Positions 56,901-64,000 of a DNA stretch of 64,000 nt are shown here, one piece after another (position 1 is the first letter of the stretch; each line of letters opens with the position of its first letter). This stretch comes from Linnemannia schmuckeri. Taxonomy: Eukaryota > Mortierellomycota > Mortierellomycetes > Mortierellales > Mortierellaceae. Under the pieces are notes generated by a model, which saw only the letters and a list, made by a program, of their open reading frames with translations, ran no database searches and had not been told where the DNA came from. The position numbers and the translations under genes were made by a program. The stretch covers positions 2,170,001-2,234,000 of the forward strand of contig JANATG010000001.1 in assembly GCA_029449235.1 (NCBI GenBank), written 5' to 3'.

Positions 56901-58866
56901 GGGGGTTGTAAAAGGGGGTTGAAGCAAAGGTCAGGTTGTGCTGCGTAGGGTAGTCGAGAGACAGAGCGGCAGGTAGGTGGTGAGCGGGGTGAGGAGGTCA
57001 GTGTTAGGGTGAACTGAGAGAATGCGGGGCTCTTTACCTGGCGATCTTTTGTGAGAAAATGAGAGATGTAAGACAGGACGGAGATGATGGCGGATGAAAA
57101 GTGCGATACTGATGGAGGATGTAAGGTGAGAATGAGAATGTGTGCTGTGCGTGGGTGTGAGATGATGAGTAGGTAAAGATGTATGTGTGTGTGTGAGTGA
57201 GTGAGTAGGATGTAATCCTATGGGGAAGGGGACCAACACTGCAAAGAGATGAAGGATGATGAATGTCCTTAGGTCTGCAGGGGTCTGGTGTTTAAAGCGG
57301 CAGATGGTTCCTGGCGGCTGGTTCTGGAGATTAGGGTTCCTGTGGTTGGGGTGGAGAGGGTGGCTACTTCTGTAGTGTGCTGCATCAGTTTGTCGATGCT
57401 GAGACTGAATGAGGTTGAAGTGAAGGTGACTGGAAGAGATAAAAAAAAAAAAAAAAAAAGGTATTCGTTCGTTCAACACACGCACAAGGGATTAAAGTCA
57501 CACCTGGACAAATAGGGGAGACAGTTACAATTCGTGAGATCACAAATCTGCGATACCAACATTAATGCCCCTTCTCCTTTCGCTCCTTTGCTTTCCTTTG
57601 TCTGAGTAAACCACCTACCCTTCAACAACAACCACAACAGCAACAAAGCATCGACAAATAGAAATAGCAAACCTCCTGTCTTTTCTGGGTTTTGTGTTTA
57701 CACCTCACAGCTCCCCTCCTTTCTAATGCTTCCATAAAGGATATAGACAAGCTGAGTCCTTTACTTTAACCTTCAGCACTCTATCTTTCGCCGCCCATTC
57801 GCTCTTGCTCTCTGCTTTTCTTGACCATTTGGTCTACCAGGCTCAACCAACTGAACGTTAACTGTTACTAACACAACAAGCCTGACTGATAATCTTCTTT
57901 TCGTCTTAACCCCTCTCGATCAAGCATGCCCATCCCCCTCCTGGCTGTCCAATGGCATTCTTCACAGTTAAGCACGAACAGGGCTTGTCTCAGTCGGGTC
58001 TGGCGGTCTGGCCCTGGGTCGTCTGTTCTTCTTGCTGTCTGCCTTGTAATAATTTTCAGAAATGAAATATGAATTGGAACCAACAGAGATGCTCTCAATT
58101 TTTTTTTCTGTTTGTTTGACGACTTCCTGTGTTTCTTTTTTCTTTCCGAGACGAGAAATGGCTTTTTATCTAGGCGCTTGATTTGACAAGGACGAGGAAC
58201 AAGGAATTGCCATGCAAGCAGGAGAAGGAGAGGAAGTAGAGAAGGGGAGAGAGAGTCTTTCACCTACGCCCATTTCTACCTCCTTGCAGTTGCCATGGCG
58301 CCATCCCGTTTGACTTTCGACATGGACTGCAGACGATATGAAAATTGAAAGAACTACTATGAGGCAAAATTGAAACCTCAGGCACAGACTCCACTCTCAA
58401 CACGACAAGAAGGTGATGGTGCCTGAATCAAATCAGTCGGTAGGGGGAGAGCCCAATTATTATCTAATAAACTAGCACGTGACTTTGAACTTGCGTAGAT
58501 ACAAAATACCAAGCATCATCATAAGTCAATCCAAGTTGGATTTTTTTTTGTTGTTTAAGCTCCCAATACTGCGATTTTTTTGTTCGGTCCTTCTCTTTTT
58601 CTTCAAGTAAGATCCTGCGTTACAAGGACGACAGAGACGCTGGGCAAATTCACTACCATCATCGCCGAAAGGGAGAGGCGGAGGGACGCATCGGGCAGAG
58701 GAGCGAATCAGAACTCTCAGGAAGACCATCCGGATCCTGGGATGATCATCGCCTCGCTACTGCCTTTTCCTGTTGATCGATGATGCATGTTGGCACTATG
58801 CTAGATTACTTAACAAAAAAGGAGGAGGAACTAACGACTTTTTTTGTTCATCAATCTCTAGTCAAG
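52867..58866. other. 6-kb stretch without a supported gene
   Basis: Upstream of chitin synthase (-) and of eS31 (+). It contains long C/T (minus) or G/A (plus) tracts (about 54,580-55,020, 55,560-55,760, 56,420-56,620), an A29 run (53926..53954), an A-run at about 57,440, and a GGATATGAA minisatellite (54,779-54,817). Several 100-200-codon frames are low-complexity S/F/L/P products. The best protein-like piece is 58,608-58,783 (+; ETLGKFTTIIAERERRRD), without an ATG of its own, possibly an unrecognised exon. No transposase, reverse transcriptase or terminal repeats were seen. Confidence 0.4.
54779..54817 (+). repeat. GGATATGAA minisatellite
   Basis: Four copies of a 9-bp unit, the first separated by GAA-type spacing from three contiguous copies, inside the 6-kb gene-poor region. 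Confidence 0.8.
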
Positions 58867-59547
58867 ATGCAGTTCTTCGTGAAGTCCCTTACCGGCACTT
58901 TTGCCGTCAACGCCCAGTCTGGCGTTAACATCGACAATGTCAAGGCCATGATCCAGGAGCGCGAGGGTACGTCTTTTTACTTTTCGGCAGGGACATTCAA
59001 GGATCTAGACGTGAATCTGTGATTCAGGATCTCGACCTTTCAATCGACTTTCTATGACCATGCATAAATTTTTGTTTGTCGTCGCTACTGCTGTAGTTCC
59101 CAGGAGAAGAACCAAAAAACTAAGACGAGACGACTCTCTTTTCTTTTTTTCACACTCTCCTGTCAAACGGAACGATGATCAGGTGTCGCTGCCGCTGTCC
59201 AGCGCCTCTCCTTCGGCGGAAAGACTCTCTCCTCCGAGACTCTCCTTGCCACCATCCCCGCCATGTCCACCTTGGACCTTAACGTCGACCTTTTGGGAGG
59301 TGGTAAGAAGCGCAAGAAGAAGACCTACACCACCCCCAAGAAGATCAAGCACAAGAAGAGAAAGGTCAAGTTGGCCGTTCTTAAGTTCTACCAGGTCGAT
59401 GGTAACGGCAAGATCACCCGTCTCCGTCGTGAGTGCCCCTCCGAGACCTGCGGTGCTGGTGTCTTCATGGCCTGGCACCACGACCGTCAGTACTGCGGTC
59501 GCTGCGGTCTGACCTACGTCTTCAAGAAGGAGGGCGAGACTGCTTAA
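58867..59547 (+). CDS. RPS31: Degenerate ubiquitin fused to ribosomal protein eS31 (RPS27A/RPS31), 154 aa
   Basis: Exons 58867..58966 and 59183..59547. Residues 1-74 are ubiquitin-like (MQFFVKSLTG, NIDNVKAMIQEREG, QRLSFGGKTL, STLDLNVDLLGGG) but strongly diverged. The Lys48 position is kept, whereas Lys11, Lys29, Lys33 and Lys63, Ile44 (Ser) and Val70 (Asn) are changed and the RLRGG end reads DLLGGG. The eS31 part, starting KKRKKKTYTTPKK, is normal: KKIKHKKRKVKLAVLKFYQV, then the zinc ribbon CPSETCGAGVFMAWHHDRQYCGRC. Ordinary fusions release functional ubiquitin. Here the tail likely acts only as a folding chaperone for eS31, as in other species with divergent fusions such as FAU (S30) and C. 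elegans ubl-1. The ATG follows a CTCTAG acceptor, so the leader is probably spliced. Confidence 0.93.
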
Positions 59548-60316
59548 ATGCGGCTCTTCCTTGGACTCTTTATTCCCGAATAAAACCTTCTGCAATTTCT
59601 ATATCTTATCGTTTCCAAGGATCTTTTGCATGGAGATGTCGATCAATTGCCTCCTGTGGAGCAATTGAAGAATTGGAGTGTGCAATAAGCGCGAGAGATA
59701 ATGTACGGAGATATCATAGGTTGGATGGCATGGCAAAATAGCCTGAAATGGCAATTAGAGCCTCTTTCAGCACTGCTTGCGCAGTGTGCAAGTGGAGTTG
59801 GCGGCTCGTCCCGAACCCGTCAAAATTTCCATATAGAGTGGTGAGGGTTGACCACAAGCCACACTTGAAGAGACCCATTCCCCCAACTCTCACGCCTTCT
59901 GAGGAGTTAAACCTAGCCAGCGGCCATCTCTCCTTTCCCTTTTCTTCTCATTTTATTCATCTCATCTCCCTCCTTGCTTTCACACACAAGAACACTTACT
60001 CCTGGACCTGCAAGCTCGACTCCTCAGGATTCTTTAAACCGCGGACTACCAGGAAGCAAGCAATTCACACCTCAGAAACAACTCACATCGGAATACGTTC
60101 GTGACACGTCCGGTCTATCATCCAACCCCACCAATTCCAGCCACCACAACCCATCGACTTTCTCTCATCCCTCCAGAACCACAACTCAGGACTCTGGAAA
60201 CGCTCCCGAACTAATTCTCAAGCAGTTCCAATCCTAGCACCCTGCACCCGCGTTTGGAGCCTATCTAACTCTGATCAATTGAAGGAGCGAGGCGCCCATA
60301 TTTTTAACAAGGAACG
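59548..60316. promoter_or_regulatory. eS31 3' flank and C/T-rich leader of the OPA3-like gene
   Basis: A C/T tract at about 59,925-59,990 is followed by a 240-nt open frame without ATG (TPGPASSTPQDSLNRGLPGS...), read as leader; no separate gene supported. Confidence 0.35.
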
Positions 60317-61642
60317 ATGTCCGCTGTTAAACTGGGCTTCTTGGCCATCCGCACGATCGCCAAACCCATCGCCAACTCTATAAAGTCTTACAGTGCCAAA
60401 CATCCGAAGTAAGCAGTCATTGACACGATACCCGGCTCAATCAGTCGCTTTCCTCGGGTTTTGTCTATTGCCTTTGCTCATCTTTCCCTACTACATCTCT
60501 TCACCATGAACGAATAGGTTCAGAGATGCGTGTATCAGCGTGGCTCAGGTATGCCACTGGCGATTGTCATCAATGGCATTGATCTTGTTATTAGGAAACA
60601 GTAATAGCAGGACTGTCACTCACACAACCATCATATTGTGTTGCCTTTTGGAATTACTATAGTTCTCCCACAAGACAGAGATGCAGCTCAAGATGAAGTT
60701 TTTGGGATACAAGGTCGAGTCTATTCGTCCCTTGAACGATGCCAGGTACGAAAAACCCCTAAAAATTTATATTTGTAAAATGATAGCTGAAGGTGAACCC
60801 TGCTGAGAATTGATGTTGCGTTGCAGCTACTGACCAGGAATACCCTTTTTTACTCAACAAATAGAGCTGTTGAAATGGGAGCCAATTTTTTGGGTGAAGC
60901 TATTATCTTTGGCGTGGCTGGATCGTTGATCATCCTGGAAAATGCGAGGTAATGACAGGAAACAGACAAGAGCAGTATAAAGGAACAGGTGCCCATTTAC
61001 ACAAGGACGACATTGAATCTAACACGAAACCCAAAATTGAAAATGTCGATCAATAGGACGCGGATGAACGCGAGAGACCGTAAGAACCATGTCGACGACA
61101 CGCTCGACAACCTTCTGCTGATCACATCCGAACTGCGAGAGGAGCTCAAAGAGCTTGAGGTGACTTCGGACAAAAAGATTCAGGATCTGCAGAACGAGAA
61201 CGTTGTGCTGAAACGGACACTGAATGAGATTTTGGATGTCAGCCTGCGTCTTCGGAATCATACCCCTTACAGCGGACAGGAGATCGGGATCGGCAATGCC
61301 GCGGGCGGATTTGTGCTGCAGATTGCGGACGAGCCCATGATTCGGTCCTTCCCTGCAGACCCTGCACCATCACCACCTACTCCTCCATCTTCGCCAGTCG
61401 TCAAAAGTAATTCTCCCTCGACTGCCTCGACACCACTGCAGTCGTCTTATGATTTCCATCACGAGCACCACCAACTAGGCCACCCACAACATCAGGAAGA
61501 CTTTATTCTTATTGATCACACCACTAATACGTCCGCACCCCACTATGAACAACCCAAAAAGTCCCGATGGGAGAGTTTGACTTTTAGCTGGCCTTCCTCT
61601 GGCTCATCCTCTGGCTCTTCTTCTACGCCTTCTGCTGCATAG
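60317..61642 (+). CDS. OPA3: OPA3-like mitochondrial protein, 291 aa
   Basis: Exons 60317..60408, 60518..60548, 60663..60745, 60865..60948 and 61057..61642. The N-terminus MSAVKLGFLAIRTIAKPIAN with a hydrophobic/basic mix matches the OPA3 start, which targets mitochondria. The next conserved pieces, FRDACISVAQ, MQLKMKFLGY, SIRPLNDARAVEMGANFLGEAIIFGVAGSLIILE, are the hallmark of the family (an inner/outer-membrane-linked protein affecting mitochondrial shape and lipid metabolism). The last exon adds a coiled-coil (LREELKELEVTSDKKIQDL) and a S/P/T-rich tail, so the protein is longer than human OPA3 (about 180). Four phase-consistent introns support the model. Confidence 0.93.
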
Positions 61643-64000
61643 TTCCTTTTTTACTTTTTTTTTACGCCACTTTTATACTAGACAATGAAAAGAACATCCA
61701 ATATAATCCAATGATTACTTCTCATAGACTTCTAACGCCCATTATCAATCGCCTGCTTCATTGCGTGCCAATCGTTGTTGTTATGGAGACGATGCGGTCT
61801 AGGCTCTCCTCCTGCGATGAACCAACCACTGGACTCTCTTTTTGTTATCTGATACCTTTCCCTGTCTAATGCCCTTGTTGTTACTGATTGTGTGAAAAAA
61901 ATAGGAAATGCTATCCATGCTAGATTGTTGTGGTCGCAGATGGGCCTGCTTTTTTGTTTTGTTTGTTGCGGTTGGTTTCTTTTGCAACGACCCGGCCATT
62001 GCTGTTAAAAGTACTTTGAATCGAGGCGCCGCCCTCTCCGCCCTCTCTTCCTCTTGTCGTTCATGTCCTGTTAGCGCAGTTGGTGTGAGCTTTTGCCTGC
62101 CTCTAAACCTACAGGCAGACACATGTATTGCAATAAACAACAGGTAAGGAAGATATGTGTTCAGTCAAGAGATCCGGAGGAAAAAGCTTGCGACAGCCTC
62201 TGGGTAGCTGTGTGCGCTAATGACAATTGGCGAATGGTTGATGGTTAATGACTGTCATTGAGGCGAGCTTGCTACGTTGACTCTGTGCTTCCAAGAATTT
62301 ACGAGCCCTTGAAGGAAAAAAAAGAAAAAGGTAGTCAGTTGGATTGGTTCGATTTCGATCGTGAGGGAGCGAGGAGGTGTTTTGCCTATGGTGAGGCACG
62401 GGCGGGATGATCGTTGATCTTTTTTGTTGTTCTTTCGTCTGCTCTGTTGGTCCTTTGGTGCTTCAATAAACCAAACGGATATTCGTGTCAACTTTTCTCC
62501 TTGCAGCGGGCTGGCGTTCAGGCTGGAGGTTTTTTCCTTCATGCAGTACCCCTGCTTGCCTTCTAAAAGAAAAGAGCTAGAGCAGGAGGTTAAAATGCAA
62601 CGGAGGAAGACCATACCCTATTTTTTTTTCCAAAGGCGTGCCATATGTACTAAAAACGGAAGCCTCATCCGTTTATTTGTTTGTGTTTGTGTTCTCTCTT
62701 CAAATCATTTCACTTTGCTTGCAGGCAGCAGTTGCAAACAGCATACACATGCACCCCATGACGCCCCTGCCTTGCTTTACATTTTCGCCTCTCAGTCTGT
62801 CACTCCATGGCCACAGAAGACGAGAAATACACGGATGAACAATGCGATGCAGAAAAATAGTTAAGACGCGGCCTGTAAGATCGATCATCGCCGCATGCAA
62901 CCCTTTTCTCTTGTTTTTTTACGCTGTTGTTGTTTGTTGTTCACATCCCTTGACCTTCTCTCTCCACCGCAGCATTTGCTCCATCTTGTATTTTTCGATT
63001 TTGTTGCTGGTCTCGTCTCGTTTCTCTTGTGTTGTTTTGTTCTCAGGCGCGTTGCTGTCCATTTTTTCTTCCACGCTTCTCCCTGTCTCTCCCACTTCTC
63101 ATCACACACCCTCCTTTAATCTATCTCGCCATCGCGATGCAAACGGGCGGTGGGCAGTGGAAACAGATGATACTGTGATGTGCTTTTGCGCCTAGGCGCA
63201 TACACAACTCACATATACCCATCCCTCCAAACATAAACAAACATGCCCCTCCCCTTCATTGAAAAACAAATATTATGGTCATAGATACATACCCAAATTA
63301 TGAACAAGAAACACTAGCGTACTTGTTCCTTTCTTCTCGTCGTTATAAAGGAAAAGAAGCATGCGCTCGGTTCAATTGCTAATAAAGAACTATTTTCGTT
63401 CATATATATCCAAAATTTATCAATATTCCTTCCACTGACCGACTGCTATCCCCTCCTCATTGTGAACATGGTAAATAGTACTTACACGAGAGTAGAGCAG
63501 AGAGATGTTCCGAGCAAAGAGACAATACAAAAAAGGCCAGACCGACATTTGTTTGTTTGTTTATGGTCATCTGTTGCTATCATTGTTGACGCTGACACAC
63601 AATTCACGGTTTTTTGTAGCGGGTGTGTGTGAGGGGGGGGGAGAATGGAGAGCTTTATTACATACGAAGATTAGCCCATTTGTTCTTAAATGGCAATTCT
63701 GATTACAAGAGAGTGTAGTCAACTAGACACATGTCCAATATGGACGGCTTTAAAATAATTGCAAAACCCATGCGACAAGGTGTCAGTGAGCGAATGAAAC
63801 AGGGGAGAGTGACAAGAGGGAACGGAGATGAGCAAGACCAGGAGGCATGGTCCAGATGCTCTCAGGACTTCTCTTTCTTCCCCTCCCTCCCTCGTTTCTT
63901 TTCTGGAATATTTAATATTTTAGCAGCGATCGGATGGATTCGATTATCGATTATTATTTTTTTTTGACAGGGGAGATATAGGGAAGGAAAGAAGAGGTAT
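61643..64000. other. Right end, 2.4 kb, no gene supported
   Basis: OPA3-like 3' flank, then A/T-rich sequence with short frames in both strands. None has domains or phase-closing splice sites I could establish. A (G)8 run lies at about 63,634-63,641. Confidence 0.4.

Noticed and set aside
56313..57485. Two 184-204-codon minus frames in the 6-kb gap
   Set aside because: Low-complexity S/L/F/H/T reads of pyrimidine tracts, no domains, no splice sites that close a model.
59974..60237. Open + frame with S/T/P/Q-rich protein-like content ahead of OPA3
   Set aside because: No ATG within it and it lies where the OPA3 leader is expected; kept as leader sequence.

Overview
The window is nuclear DNA of a filamentous, early-diverging fungus, most likely Mortierellomycotina or a close Mucoromycota relative (inference). 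The evidence is intron-dense genes with GTAAGT/GTATGT donors and TAG/CAG acceptors, pyrimidine-rich leaders ahead of starts, a class IV-type chitin synthase, a peroxisomal carnitine acetyltransferase, a polysaccharide-deacetylase relic, and poly-Q/poly-N coding tracts. There are no operons, rRNA, tRNA, CRISPR or convincing transposon genes. I rebuilt exons by hand from splice signals and codon phase, so boundaries are predictions; every full model listed closes in phase.

Region by region. 0-10.7 kb: the 3' end of an unknown + gene; a CUE/DUF1771/Smr protein (-); a stand-alone CAP C-terminal-domain protein (-); a small membrane protein (+); a cytochrome b5-domain protein (+); and a HAD-like hydrolase (+). 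10.7-20 kb: a hidden five-exon gene for an 85-residue protein (-), divergent from a SulP/STAS anion transporter (+); an RPA-interacting protein (-); and an ArsB/OCA2-type permease (-). 20-28.5 kb: a frameshifted polysaccharide deacetylase pseudogene (-), an unknown membrane-protein gene (-), a 3.5-kb gene-poor stretch, and a Vtc1/DUF202-domain protein with Q-rich repeats (+). 28.5-37 kb: QCR10 (-), the PP2A catalytic subunit (+), a short-chain dehydrogenase (+) and carnitine acetyltransferase (-). 37-52.9 kb: a very long leader region, a 1229-residue C2H2 protein (+), a giant low-complexity secreted/GPI-like protein (-) and chitin synthase (-). 52.9-64 kb: a 6-kb gene-poor purine/pyrimidine-rich stretch, an eS31 ribosomal protein fused to a degenerate ubiquitin (+), an OPA3-like protein (+), and a right end with no gene I can support.

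Functional themes: there is no cluster. Cell-wall and surface biology is represented by chitin synthase, the decayed deacetylase and the GPI-like protein; ion transport by SulP, ArsB-type and Vtc1-like proteins; mitochondrial/peroxisomal metabolism by QCR10, OPA3-like and CAT2; and RNA/ribosome quality control by the Smr protein and eS31. The most unusual items are the degenerate ubiquitin of eS31, the hidden 85-residue gene with an 18-nt microexon, the deacetylase pseudogene, very short predicted introns (32-35 nt), and the unusual distribution of non-coding DNA around chitin synthase.
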